NCBI GenBank assembly: GCA_021158725.1
Contig: JAGGUB010000044.1
Coordinates: 1 to 64,000, forward strand
DNA from: Caldifarciminota bacterium
GTDB lineage: Bacteria; Hydrothermota; UBA3073; NMUJ01
DNA: 64,000 bases
Direction of reading: 5' to 3'
Shown: positions 36,235-45,519 of the stretch, one piece after another
Numbering within the stretch: the stretch's first letter is position 1
Layout: each line of letters begins with the position of its first letter
The notes under the pieces: model-generated
The model's database searches: none
Told to the model about the DNA's origin: nothing
The model's input: only the letters and a program-made list of their open reading frames with translations
Program-made: the position numbers and the translations under genes

Positions 36235-37299
36235 TCATCGGATTGCAAACGGACGTGGCACAAACGTCAATATTAGCATAACTAATGCAAATATACCTAA
36301 CACCTTATCCTGTGAGGTCAACGGTGTAACGCTATCGAGTGGCTTTGGGTGTTTGATCCCCCCTATCATACCGAGAAATGCCCACAAAAAGTAGCCCGGC
36401 CAAAGGAAACCCAACCCTATCAGTATTACAAACATAGCTATCATGATTTTGGGGTAATATTTCTCACCAAACATTGCATAACTTATATGTCCACCATCGA
36501 GTTGCCCCATCGGTAATAAGTTAAGCGCTGTAACAAATAAACCCACCCAACCCGCAAACGCCACAGGGTGCAATAGTAATGAATAGTTTTCTGGCAACTT
36601 ACCATACACCAGGTTTATCAGTATCGAAAACAGTATCGAGCGTCCCAACCTAAAATGTGGCATCTGTTCTGGTATTACCATTGTCAACGTAGATAACTTC
36701 AACCCCACCAGGGTTATAGGAATAGATACAACGAAACCTACAAGTGGACCCATCACCCCTATTTTAACGAGTGCAGACTTATCCGGTATAGGGCTACGTA
36801 TCCTTATAACAGCGCCAAATGTACCCAAAATAAACGGTGGTGGCACAGGTATAAAAAACGGCAATGTAGCTTCCACACCAAGCTTTCTGCACATAATATA
36901 ATGGCCCAACTCATGTGACCCCAGTATAAACATTATAGCCAACGAAAACGGTAACCCTTTCAATATATTTGTGGGATTACGGAATGGGTCAACTCCCGCC
37001 AGCATCGCACCTGCCAGCATCGTCGTAAACAGTGTCGCTATCAACAATAGAATATTTAACCGATACGAGGTCGCCTTAATATATCTGGGACGTGGCACAA
37101 GATAGAGTACCACTTCACTCGGATACGTACCCTTTCTAAGGAATGGTGTATAATCTACGAGCTGATTCCTTATCTTACGAAATAACTCTCTTGTCGATAT
37201 ACGTGGTATATATGAAACTTTGATCACACCTTCCTCTTCTGACCATTCCCTCACATCACCATAATAGCTAAGCCATTCCACAATCTCGTATATGTTCAT
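36235..37299 (-). CDS. Site-2-type membrane metalloprotease (M50)
   Basis: 354 residues with several transmembrane spans. Zinc-binding HELGH is at residues 129-133, and the third ligand motif MGQLDGGHISY has Asp268 and His271. The spacing fits the plant EGY/bacterial M50 group, with a soluble N-terminal about 90 residues. Such proteases cut transmembrane segments of regulators. It ends the operon that runs from the DUF3857 proteins and overlaps nothing (two bases after the LeuC-type gene). No obvious substrate, such as an anti-sigma factor, is nearby. Confidence 0.88.
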   Translation of the reverse strand: MNIYEIVEWLSYYGDVREWSEEEGVIKVSYIPRISTRELFRKIRNQLVDYTPFLRKGTYPSEVVLYLVPRPRYIKATSYRLNILLLIATLFTTMLAGAMLAGVDPFRNPTNILKGLPFSLAIMFILGSHELGHYIMCRKLGVEATLPFFIPVPPPFILGTFGAVIRIRSPIPDKSALVKIGVMGPLVGFVVSIPITLVGLKLSTLTMVIPEQMPHFRLGRSILFSILINLVYGKLPENYSLLLHPVAFAGWVGLFVTALNLLPMGQLDGGHISYAMFGEKYYPKIMIAMFVILIGLGFLWPGYFLWAFLGMIGGIKHPKPLDSVTPLTSQDKVLGIFALVMLILTFVPRPFAIR

Positions 37300-37300
37300 A

Positions 37301-38551
37301 CTATGGTGCAGTTATTTCACCTTTAATCGCCGACACCGCACATACTGCGGGCGACGCCAGATATATGAAACCATCAGGGTTGCCCATCCTACCTTTGAAG
37401 TTACGGTTCTGTGACGATAGGCATACCTCACCATCTGCTAATACTCCCTCATGTACACCCACACATGGCCCACAACCAGGCCCCAATACTGTTGCACCTG
37501 CTTTGACGAATATTTCGATCAACCCTTCCTTCAGTGCCTGTAGAAATACTTGTCTGGATGCTGGTACAACGATCAACCTCACATCTGGATGTACCTTCTT
37601 ACCTTCAAGTATCTTAGCTGCTACCCTCAAGTCTGTTATCCTTCCATTAGTACATGTACCTATATACACCTGGTCTACCTTTATACCTTTGGCTTCAGAA
37701 ACTGGATGCACGTTATCCACCCTGTGTGGGAATGCTACCTGGGGTTCAAGTTCCGATACATCTATCTCTATTATTTTCTCATATTCGGCATCCTCATCTG
37801 CTGCTATGGAACGCCATTCATCTCCCCTACCCTGCATTTCAAGGTATTCACGTGTCTTACTGTCTGATGCGATAAGACCCACCTTAGCACCTGCCTCTAC
37901 TGCCATGTTACTCAACACAAACCGTTCCTCCATAGACATCTGCTCAATGACAGGACCACCAAACTCCAACGCCTTATACGTGGCACCATCCGCCCCTATC
38001 ATCCCTATGAGGTATAACATGATATCTTTTGAGTAGACATTTGGTGGCATCTTACCCTTGTATATAACTTTAATACTCTCTGGCACCTTAAGCCAGGTCT
38101 TACCCAATGTCATAGCTACCGCCACATCAGTTGACCCCATCCCTGTAGCGAATGCACACAATGCACCCGACGTCGTCGTATGTGAATCCGCACCCACCAC
38201 CACATCACCGGGTTTCACAAACTCCTCCACCAACCGCTGATGTATTACGCCTTCACCTACGTCTGATAGTTTCACACCGTATTTTTTGGTAAACTCCCTC
38301 AAGTATTTATGGTCATTAGATAGCTCCTTACGTGGGCTTGGGGCAGCATGATCTATAAAGAATATCACCTCAGGGGCACGCAGCTTATCAATGTTCAGCT
38401 GTTTGGTGAGCTCCTCCACCTGTCTTGCCGCAAGTGGCCCTGTACCATCCTGTGCTGCAGCCACATCAACCGTTGTCACCACTATATCGCCAGCTTTTAC
38501 GGTGTGACCAACTTTTTCACTCAATATTTTCTCAGCCAATGTAAGGCCCAT
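37301..38551 (-). CDS. leuC: 3-isopropylmalate/homoaconitate dehydratase large subunit
   Basis: 416 residues of the aconitase superfamily large-subunit type. It isomerises a 3-hydroxy or 2-hydroxy dicarboxylate through a 4Fe-4S cluster. Features: DHAAPSP, ADSHTTTSGALCAFATGMGSTD, YIGTCTNGR and the later cluster cysteines in GPGCGPCVGVHEG. The assignment between LeuC and homoaconitase is not settled from sequence. No leuA, leuB or leuD lies in the window. Start 38551 has GGAGG five bases before it; GTG 38557 lies inside that Shine-Dalgarno. Confidence 0.88.
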   Translation of the reverse strand: MGLTLAEKILSEKVGHTVKAGDIVVTTVDVAAAQDGTGPLAARQVEELTKQLNIDKLRAPEVIFFIDHAAPSPRKELSNDHKYLREFTKKYGVKLSDVGEGVIHQRLVEEFVKPGDVVVGADSHTTTSGALCAFATGMGSTDVAVAMTLGKTWLKVPESIKVIYKGKMPPNVYSKDIMLYLIGMIGADGATYKALEFGGPVIEQMSMEERFVLSNMAVEAGAKVGLIASDSKTREYLEMQGRGDEWRSIAADEDAEYEKIIEIDVSELEPQVAFPHRVDNVHPVSEAKGIKVDQVYIGTCTNGRITDLRVAAKILEGKKVHPDVRLIVVPASRQVFLQALKEGLIEIFVKAGATVLGPGCGPCVGVHEGVLADGEVCLSSQNRNFKGRMGNPDGFIYLASPAVCAVSAIKGEITAP

Positions 38552-38563
38552 CTTCACCTCCGT

Positions 38564-40273
38564 TTACATAACTATACGCCACTTATTTAATAAAAATGAG
38601 GTCACCTCTTCTCGTATCTCCGGATACTTACATGGACATAACATACAGCGTTTGATATATCCTTCTTCCTGCCATATTATGGTGCCACCTTTAACCTCAC
38701 TTCTGATCTTACCTTCAAAGGCCATGGTAGTTACTGTCTTCTTCGGCAGGTACGTGGGGGTAAACCCTTCCATATAAAGTGTTACAGTGTATTCCCATCC
38801 ATTTCCTTCGTATATAGTGAGTCGGTTGCTTCTTTTTGATAGTTGAAAGTATCTACCTACATCTGTACCAAGTATTTTCGCCGGTATGGTGAGGCTACCG
38901 TTTTCAATGTAGTAGTTTGGACATTCCACCTCTATCTTCACGGTTACCCCTCTTAGAAGTGTATCCAGGCCATCAACCTCATACCCCACGAGTCTACAGC
39001 CAGGCTTTATACTTGCAACCCTTTGTTCAAACCACTTACGTAATTCAGCTACCGTCTTGCCACGTAACGTATGCCTTAGATCAGCCGCCGTACGGCCTAT
39101 GAAATGGCAATTGAACTCACCGGTAAGCGTTCCGTTTGTATCGATCATCCCACTGAATCTCAGCTTCTCGTAACTTCTTACTTTATTCCTTATCGGCACC
39201 AGTTTCACATCATGAGCAGTTACCACCAACCCTATATACCCATCGTATCTTGTATAGCCTACGTCCCCAAATTCATCTGCAAGATCCTCAAACCTAAAGC
39301 CATACTCATCCTCAATTGCAACCATCATCTTGGTAAATATACTGGGTGTGGCTATCTTCACATCTAAACTGAACAACGAAGGTGCCACCAACACTGGATA
39401 TGCATTATCCACCAATGTTGTAAATAGTGCCACCTTATCCTTGCTATCAGCATATTTGTTTGCATATACCTGAGTTGCGGGGTTGGGTTTAAATCCCGTC
39501 CATTCCAAACTTATAGGTACTGTTCGGATGTCAGTTTTCATATACTTCACAAGCTCATCAATGTTATTGTAATTCAATTGAGGTGGCTTACCCTTGGCTT
39601 TAAACTGGTCACGTAGCCAATCACCCAATTCTTTCCAGCTACTGAATTCACTATAATACAGTGTAGGGCCTATCTCTCTTAATGATGGGCTATAGGGTTC
39701 ACGCTTTATCTTACGAATGTTTTCGTATCCCCACACGTAAACTGTATAGTCACCGTCCTCATACAGACTGGGTTTCAGGTTATAATACAACGTTATATCT
39801 TTTGGTATCTCCAGCACAAAGACCTTCTTCTTGATAGGTTCGTACTCACTAAATACCACATCACCGTAGAGTTTAGGTCGCTCCTTGGGTCGCTTCTTAG
39901 GTACAATCTCGTATTCGTAGTCGATTATTGCACCAGGTTTGAGTGCTGGAAAGGTGACCACCTTCATCCTTAAATTCGCATACATTGGCGCATCATACAC
40001 TTCGGGTGGACTCACATCGGCGATCGCTTTTGGTTCAGGTTCCACTTCCCTACCGTCGGGCAATATTGTTACCGCTCGTATGATATTGAACTCATACTTG
40101 TCGTTGTTGTAACGTACTTTCACGTCACCATATGTGTCACGACCACGTTCGGTTAGTATTTCAACTTTATAGTGTCGATACGTTCGTAATCCATTTCTAT
40201 CCAACCTAACATACGTGCTATCCAATAGTATCTTTGCATCAGCTGTCACCAGAAGTATCAGCCACATCCACAT
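38564..40273 (-). CDS. DUF3857 protein with a degenerate transglutaminase-like domain
   Basis: 569 residues. The N-terminus is a short hydrophobic signal (WMWLILLVTADA). DUF3857 spans about residues 20-190 (AVTILPDGREVEPE, LRMKVVTFPALKPGAIIDYEYEI). The second half matches the transglutaminase-like domain of the paralogue at 40311-42215, but the catalytic Cys is replaced by Ser277 (ADSKDKVALF versus the canonical GxCxDKA), and the region of the catalytic His reads YIGLVV. It is thus probably non-enzymatic. GGAGG is four bases before the ATG. It lies 37 bases after the active paralogue. Confidence 0.85.
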   Translation of the reverse strand: MWMWLILLVTADAKILLDSTYVRLDRNGLRTYRHYKVEILTERGRDTYGDVKVRYNNDKYEFNIIRAVTILPDGREVEPEPKAIADVSPPEVYDAPMYANLRMKVVTFPALKPGAIIDYEYEIVPKKRPKERPKLYGDVVFSEYEPIKKKVFVLEIPKDITLYYNLKPSLYEDGDYTVYVWGYENIRKIKREPYSPSLREIGPTLYYSEFSSWKELGDWLRDQFKAKGKPPQLNYNNIDELVKYMKTDIRTVPISLEWTGFKPNPATQVYANKYADSKDKVALFTTLVDNAYPVLVAPSLFSLDVKIATPSIFTKMMVAIEDEYGFRFEDLADEFGDVGYTRYDGYIGLVVTAHDVKLVPIRNKVRSYEKLRFSGMIDTNGTLTGEFNCHFIGRTAADLRHTLRGKTVAELRKWFEQRVASIKPGCRLVGYEVDGLDTLLRGVTVKIEVECPNYYIENGSLTIPAKILGTDVGRYFQLSKRSNRLTIYEGNGWEYTVTLYMEGFTPTYLPKKTVTTMAFEGKIRSEVKGGTIIWQEEGYIKRCMLCPCKYPEIREEVTSFLLNKWRIVM

Positions 40274-40310
40274 GTCACCTCCTTATTTTAAACCCAATCT
40301 TCAACAAGTG

Positions 40311-42215
40311 TTAAAATCTTGCCCTCTCCAAAACTATCTCCTGTTCCGCTAATTGTTGCAGTTTGTCAAATCTATGCTTAATTTCGGGGTATACCTCAAC
40401 CGGTATGAGTGGATCTTTCACACATGAATAGCTGGTTACAAAGATTGTATCACCAACAACCTCGTATTTTACGTAACCCTCAAGTTGGTCACTATCCAGC
40501 CGCATATCATCGGGTAGATGTTTGACTCTATACCCTTCGGGTAGTTTAATTATCGTGTTACTTTCTGTCTGCATCACTGCATGCATGAACAATGGGTAAC
40601 GGCGTTCCTCGAGTGCAAATGGGTTGCCACCAAGTTGTAACCCACTCCTGCTGCCGAGCTTAAACCTATACTCATCACCATATTTTATACCGAATTCACT
40701 CATGTGATAGTACAATGTGAACCACACATTTTCGTCAAAGTTATCCAGTTCCATCATCGAGAAGCTATCAAGTACCGCGTTTGGACCTAACCCTGCCACC
40801 ATCTGTTGAAACAGCTGACGCCTAAACTCAACCGGCATCTTCTTTAACATATTACGGAATATCCAATCGTAAAATCCTTTCGCACTGAAGTGAAGCCTAC
40901 CTGTCACGAAGCATGATGTATCTATCTCCATTTCGAGGGTCACCTTCAACGCATGTTTGTCAGGTTTTGAGTACGGTATCGTACGTAATGGCTCACCATC
41001 TTCATCACACACCAGCATCTGCTTACCTTCTTCATAAGCTAAGAGGTACTCTGTGGTATTCTCCACAGTAGGGTCAAGGAATTCGTATCTGCCATCCCTT
41101 TTAATGGCGACTACTGCGTGGTTGAACTCATCTACTGCAATATCTTGGTCAATGTGCATCGTTGGGTTACACAGCACTATATAGGCATCGACACCTATCT
41201 CACGTAACATAGTAACTAACAACGCCGCCTTGTCACGACATACTCCATATTTGCGGTTAAACGTAACCGTGGCAGGTGCAGGTTCGTAACCACCCTTCTT
41301 ACCGGTTAGCTTAGTCTCCACATACCGTATGTTATTACTTACGAACATAAACAGTGCACGTATCTTCGCATCCAAACTCTCTAACGTATCCGTAATTTCA
41401 TGTATTTTCGCCATTAAGCTGCTATCCACCACAAAACTTTTACTCGCCAGCTTATAGTACCAGCTGGACCATACCTCAAATGATGGTACCGTGGTGACCA
41501 GCAACTTCAACGCTATCTCTGGTATCGGTGGCATAAGGGGTTCGCTTACAATCTTAGGTATATCCTCCTTACGAAACACATAGGTTACCCTATTCTGCTT
41601 TACAAGGCTATCAATTTCAAGTTTACCGTTTTTAACCTTCCACCTGATCGGCATATCTATTGGTAGGTCGATGATCACCACTTTCTCGTGGATGGGTTCG
41701 TCCTCCTCGAATACACAGAGCATGTCGAAATTCGAATCCATTGGCGGATTGTATACGTTCTCTTCGACAATATACTCGATAGCATCACCGGTTTCAAGTG
41801 CTGGATATATGATTTTCACCACATATACGTTGGGTAAGAAGAATTTCGACCCCTCCCATGCTGGCATCGGAAACTCTTTAATGTTTTCTTTCGGTACCTT
41901 CACTATACGGCCGTCGGCTTTTATCACTCTTGCAAGTTTAACCTGTAGCTTGCTATAGGTTTCATAATAATGGAAGACAGGTTCGGCAAACTTACTTTTA
42001 CCTGTAACGGTGAATATTTTAATCAATCTATGCTGATAAGATCGATATTTGCCATCACGTTCAACATGATATTTGATCGTATCGAATACCACAACAGCAT
42101 TGGCATCACTATACTCTTCGGTAGTGATCGTCTTCAATAATGGTAAGTAATTTGGCAACCTCGTAGCACACCCCATTATGATAAAACCACCAACTATCAG
42201 CATCACCCGATACAT
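40311..42215 (-). CDS. DUF3857 lipoprotein with intact transglutaminase-like triad
   Basis: 634 residues. The signal peptide ends IIMGCATR, a lipobox. DUF3857 covers about residues 35-230. The transglutaminase-like domain has Cys326 (YGVCRDKAALL), His366 (FNHAVVAI) and Asp381 (FLDPT), so it should be catalytically competent, as a peptidase or cross-linking enzyme in the periplasm or at the surface. The C-terminal about 200 residues are beta-rich. It is the first gene of the operon with the inactive paralogue, the LeuC-type enzyme and the M50 protease. Confidence 0.88.
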   Translation of the reverse strand: MYRVMLIVGGFIIMGCATRLPNYLPLLKTITTEEYSDANAVVVFDTIKYHVERDGKYRSYQHRLIKIFTVTGKSKFAEPVFHYYETYSKLQVKLARVIKADGRIVKVPKENIKEFPMPAWEGSKFFLPNVYVVKIIYPALETGDAIEYIVEENVYNPPMDSNFDMLCVFEEDEPIHEKVVIIDLPIDMPIRWKVKNGKLEIDSLVKQNRVTYVFRKEDIPKIVSEPLMPPIPEIALKLLVTTVPSFEVWSSWYYKLASKSFVVDSSLMAKIHEITDTLESLDAKIRALFMFVSNNIRYVETKLTGKKGGYEPAPATVTFNRKYGVCRDKAALLVTMLREIGVDAYIVLCNPTMHIDQDIAVDEFNHAVVAIKRDGRYEFLDPTVENTTEYLLAYEEGKQMLVCDEDGEPLRTIPYSKPDKHALKVTLEMEIDTSCFVTGRLHFSAKGFYDWIFRNMLKKMPVEFRRQLFQQMVAGLGPNAVLDSFSMMELDNFDENVWFTLYYHMSEFGIKYGDEYRFKLGSRSGLQLGGNPFALEERRYPLFMHAVMQTESNTIIKLPEGYRVKHLPDDMRLDSDQLEGYVKYEVVGDTIFVTSYSCVKDPLIPVEVYPEIKHRFDKLQQLAEQEIVLERARF

Positions 42216-42234
42216 TATACCTCCTTATAATCCT

Positions 42235-42261
42235 AAAATATTCGAAATCCATCAAAATCAA
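42235..42261 (-). promoter_or_regulatory. Promoter for the DUF3857 operon
   Basis: Minus-strand TTGATT (42256-42261), 15 bases, TATTTT (42235-42240), 19 bases before the ATG at 42215; the leader has GGAGG. Confidence 0.55.
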
Positions 42262-42307
42262 TACTAACTACACCAATCTTACGAATCACATCCATTACTA
42301 TAATAGG

Positions 42308-42334
42308 TTGACGTTATTTATTTTTGTGCATTTT
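42308..42334 (+). promoter_or_regulatory. Possible promoter for the pilin-like gene
   Basis: TTGACG (42308-42313), 15 bases, CATTTT (42329-42334), 15 bases before ATG 42350. The -10 box is weak. Confidence 0.4.
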
Positions 42335-42349
42335 AATTTCATAGACCAA

Positions 42350-42871
42350 ATGTGGCCACTCCGTAGCAGAGAAGGGTTTACATTAGTGGAGTTGCTTATG
42401 GTTGTCCTCGCGTTAGGTATATTTGCAGCTGTGCTTATGCCACGTTACTTTGCACTACACAAGCAAGCGTTACGGGCTTCTTTTGATGCCACTGTAAGTA
42501 ACATCCGTAGCGGTGTAGAAGCATACCACTATGCATGCCTTGCGGGTAAATTCGATAAGTACGATCCAAACAACGTAATATATTGCCCAACAAACCCTTT
42601 GATCTCATATGATCCTTATTATGTACACAACGTAGAGAGTGGTAACCCTTTCTATCAGCCGAACCCATGGCCGTCAGTGCTCGATTACAGTCAAGCAGGT
42701 GCTGAAGCAACCTACCAGTATCCGTTCTTTTGGGTTATACTCGAAAAGCCCGTAACAGATGGTTGGACCAAACGTAGTGATATGCTTGCCGATACAATCT
42801 GGTACTACGGACCTCGTAAGATTGACAGTTTTGCCTACATACGTGTAACCGGTAAAATTTTCGTACCATGA
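42350..42871 (+). CDS. Type IV pilin-like protein
   Basis: 173 residues. The N-terminus WPLRSREGFTLVELLMVV is a textbook prepilin signal: a short basic leader, cleavage after Gly, mature Phe1 and Glu5, then a hydrophobic helix (about residues 9-30). The rest is a small globular domain rich in aromatic residues, resembling major or minor pseudopilins. No other pilus gene is in the window. ATG 42350 replaces the longer frame from TTG 42308, which begins in a -35 box. No clear Shine-Dalgarno; the leader may be about ten bases. Confidence 0.85.
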   Translation: MWPLRSREGFTLVELLMVVLALGIFAAVLMPRYFALHKQALRASFDATVSNIRSGVEAYHYACLAGKFDKYDPNNVIYCPTNPLISYDPYYVHNVESGNPFYQPNPWPSVLDYSQAGAEATYQYPFFWVILEKPVTDGWTKRSDMLADTIWYYGPRKIDSFAYIRVTGKIFVP

Positions 42872-42886
42872 CGAGTTAGTAGCACG

Positions 42887-44140
42887 ATGGAATACGACAT
42901 ACGTGACATTGGGTTAAGCGAGCGTGGCATAAAACGTATTATGTGGGCAGCCACCCGTATGCCAGTATTGAATACTATTCGCCAGGAGTTAGCCAAATCA
43001 CATCCACTTAGAGGGGTAAAGATAGCTGCCTGTCTACATGTGACAACGGAAACCGCTAACCTCATCCTAACCTTGAAAGAGGGTGGCGCCCAGATACGAC
43101 TTACCGCATCCAACCCCTTATCTACTCAGGACGATGTGGCGGCTGCACTTGTTGCCGAGTACGGTATACCGGTGTTCGCGATTAAAGGTGAAGATCGTGA
43201 AACCTATTACAAGCACATAAACCAGGCACTTGACATTAAGCCACACATAACCATGGACGATGGTGCCGACCTCATATCCACACTACATAGAGAGCGACAA
43301 GATCTTATCTCTAACGTCGTAGGAGGTACTGAGGAGACGACCACCGGTGTGGTGAGATTGAAACAGATGGCCACCAAAGGTGTACTCGGTTATCCTGTCA
43401 TTGCGGTTAACGACTCATATACTAAATATTTGTTCGACAACCGTTACGGTACGGGGCAGAGCACGATAGATGCCATCATGCGTGCAACAAACATACTATT
43501 GGCAGGTAAAACGTTTGTGGTTGCTGGTTATGGATGGTGTGGTAGAGGTATCGCCTGGCGTGCAAGAGGTATGGGTAGCCATGTGATAGTTACTGAAACC
43601 AACCCCATACGTGCACTTGAAGCTGTGATGGATGGCTTTACGGTTATGCCTATGCGTGATGCAATAAAGGTAGCCGATATCGTTGTAACCGCTACGGGTG
43701 ATATCAATGTCGTAGATGTTGAGCATCTCAAATCTGCCAAGGATGGTGTGATACTTGCGAATGCGGGACATTTTGATGTCGAAATCAACATACAGAAGTT
43801 GCATGAACTGGCAGATAAAGTGGAAAACATCAAACCCATGGTTGATTGCTACCATTTGGGTGATAAAAGGATATACCTGTTGGCTGAAGGTAGGTTGGTG
43901 AATCTTTCAGCTGCCGAGGGTCATCCCGCTGAGGTGATGGATATGAGTTTTGCCAACCAAGCGCGTGCAGTCGAATATCTTCTGAAACATGGCGATAAGT
44001 TAGAGAAGAAGGTATACAAGCTGCCGGACGAGATCGACCGCGATATAGCGATACGTAAACTTAAAGTGATGGGGGTTGAAATCGACAAGCTAACCCCCGA
44101 ACAGCAACAGTACCTCAGTTCATGGGAATGGGGTACATGA
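42887..44140 (+). CDS. ahcY: S-adenosylhomocysteine hydrolase
   Basis: Splits S-adenosylhomocysteine into homocysteine and adenosine, with tightly bound NAD. 417 residues, the shorter prokaryotic/archaeal form. Features: KIAACLHVTTETANLIL near the start, the NAD Rossmann motif GYGWCGRG at residues 214-221, VTATGDIN, NAGHFD and a C-terminal lysine/tyrosine-containing stretch. Cys, Asp and Lys catalytic positions look intact by context (NDSYTKYLFDNRYGTGQS). The stop TGA is directly abutted by the convergent stop of the next gene (TGATCA). Confidence 0.95.
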   Translation: MEYDIRDIGLSERGIKRIMWAATRMPVLNTIRQELAKSHPLRGVKIAACLHVTTETANLILTLKEGGAQIRLTASNPLSTQDDVAAALVAEYGIPVFAIKGEDRETYYKHINQALDIKPHITMDDGADLISTLHRERQDLISNVVGGTEETTTGVVRLKQMATKGVLGYPVIAVNDSYTKYLFDNRYGTGQSTIDAIMRATNILLAGKTFVVAGYGWCGRGIAWRARGMGSHVIVTETNPIRALEAVMDGFTVMPMRDAIKVADIVVTATGDINVVDVEHLKSAKDGVILANAGHFDVEINIQKLHELADKVENIKPMVDCYHLGDKRIYLLAEGRLVNLSAAEGHPAEVMDMSFANQARAVEYLLKHGDKLEKKVYKLPDEIDRDIAIRKLKVMGVEIDKLTPEQQQYLSSWEWGT

Positions 44141-44965
44141 TCATTCAGCTCCTGGATAGGCCTCACGAAATAGGGTAAGTGTTGTACCATCATACCCCAT
44201 GATATTGTGGTCTTCGTCAAAATATATCACTAATTTGCCAACCTCTGACAATTCCCCATATGTACGTACTATAATTGTATGTGATAAACTATCTTCGAGC
44301 GGCTCATGTAAGCCACGCCCTTCGTAGCCACCTACAAGTATATCGATACCTCTTACCTGTTCGACCAGCTTCACATCGTTATCAAACCCAAGTGATGACA
44401 GTACAATGAGCACATCGACACTATCACGTATGTGTGCCACTACACGGCTTACACTCTCTATGGGGTTGTACACTTTAATCTTGGTTGCATACTCCCAAGC
44501 TAATGCGGGTGCTAAGTACTGGGTTACCACACCTATCACACCTATAGTGATACCATCTTTTTTCAAAATCACATATGGTTTGTTGTAACCTTCGATATTC
44601 GCTGATATAAATGTAGGGCTATCCGGCAAATATGGTACCCATGGTAGGTCATATACTCCAATATTTACAACATCGTAGTTAAGCTCACCGAACATCTTCA
44701 ACATCATATGTGGTGGTTCACCATACCTACCGGGTGCACTGAAGTTACCTGCATCTAAAAGCAACAACGGGTAGCCCTCCCTGTATGCCTTCTGACGTTC
44801 TACCGATAGCAGGTATTTCAGTGACGGTAAGCCACCAAGTTCAGGTGGAAAGTTTGGATTTATCCATGTAGCAGGACGTGGATATGTAACCTCCGCTATA
44901 TCATTGGTATATAGGATGACAAGCTTCTCAGTAACAAAAATCAACCCTACTATCACTATTGTCAT
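44141..44965 (-). CDS. Degenerate 5'-nucleotidase-like metallophosphatase fold
   Basis: 274 residues corresponding to the metallophosphatase half of UshA/5'-nucleotidases, without the C-terminal substrate domain. The family landmarks are present but metal ligands are lost: TND-x-H reads TNDIA at residues 20-24, the D-x-G-D segment reads LLLDAGN with N74, the GNHEFD motif reads NIGVYDL, and the last GGHSH motif reads GGYEGR. It is therefore probably not a phosphatase. The first residues are hydrophobic (signal or anchor). It is the last gene of the 51647-44141 operon and overlaps the upstream PLD gene by four bases. Confidence 0.82.
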   Translation of the reverse strand: MTIVIVGLIFVTEKLVILYTNDIAEVTYPRPATWINPNFPPELGGLPSLKYLLSVERQKAYREGYPLLLLDAGNFSAPGRYGEPPHMMLKMFGELNYDVVNIGVYDLPWVPYLPDSPTFISANIEGYNKPYVILKKDGITIGVIGVVTQYLAPALAWEYATKIKVYNPIESVSRVVAHIRDSVDVLIVLSSLGFDNDVKLVEQVRGIDILVGGYEGRGLHEPLEDSLSHTIIVRTYGELSEVGKLVIYFDEDHNIMGYDGTTLTLFREAYPGAE

Positions 44966-45519
44966 CTCACTGTAGGAAGCGTTTTGGTCGACACTCTCAG
45001 AAGCTGGTCAAAGTACTGTTCGAACATTGTTGCAACCTCACGTGATACGATCATCACCGTAGCTTCATTATTCCTCTGCAGTGCGTAATACGTCCAGTTA
45101 TGTGAACCCACAAACACTATCTTACCATCGATTATGACAACCTTACAATGTGTGGTGACATCGGGCGGATCGAAATACACTTCGGTTATACCGAGTTCAT
45201 GAAGATGTTTGGCCACCTGCACATTTTTACGTGTAACACTGGGGTTCCAATCTGACTGATCGAGTATGAGCTTCACCTCCACACCCTGTCTATTTATATA
45301 CGCAAGCGCATCATACAGCGAATCATTCATCCCACGCGGATATTGTGGGTAATAACCTGCACTAAACATTATCACATGTACAACACTATCTGCATTGTAT
45401 ACCTCCTCGATCAACCGTCTCACGTAGTCGCGATTGAATGTAACTTCAACCTCATCTGCAGGTAAGCCAACCGCCACACTCGCTACTATAACAATAAATG
45501 CTACAAATATGCGTTTCAT
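44962..45519 (-). CDS. Secreted phospholipase-D-family nuclease-like protein
   Basis: 185 residues with a signal peptide (RIFVAFIVIVASVAVGLP) and a single HKD motif: H124, K126 and D131 in HCKVVIID, followed by VGSHNWTYYAL and NNEA. A single motif, small size and secretion match the Nuc endonuclease group (which dimerises to make one active site), though lipid substrates are possible. GMNDSLYDAL/VKLILD segments support the fold. It overlaps both neighbours by four bases. Its place among HhH, OB-fold and nucleotidase-fold proteins favours a DNA role; this is inference. Confidence 0.87.
   Translation of the reverse strand: MKRIFVAFIVIVASVAVGLPADEVEVTFNRDYVRRLIEEVYNADSVVHVIMFSAGYYPQYPRGMNDSLYDALAYINRQGVEVKLILDQSDWNPSVTRKNVQVAKHLHELGITEVYFDPPDVTTHCKVVIIDGKIVFVGSHNWTYYALQRNNEATVMIVSREVATMFEQYFDQLLRVSTKTLPTVR

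Noticed and set aside
37365..38036. 223-codon plus-strand frame opposite leuC
   Set aside because: Lies wholly antisense to a gene with intact family motifs, has no promoter or Shine-Dalgarno, and its translation has no recognisable domain.
42308..42349. TTG start 14 codons before the pilin ATG
   Set aside because: The TTG is the first part of a TTGACG promoter box and the prepilin leader would become abnormally long.
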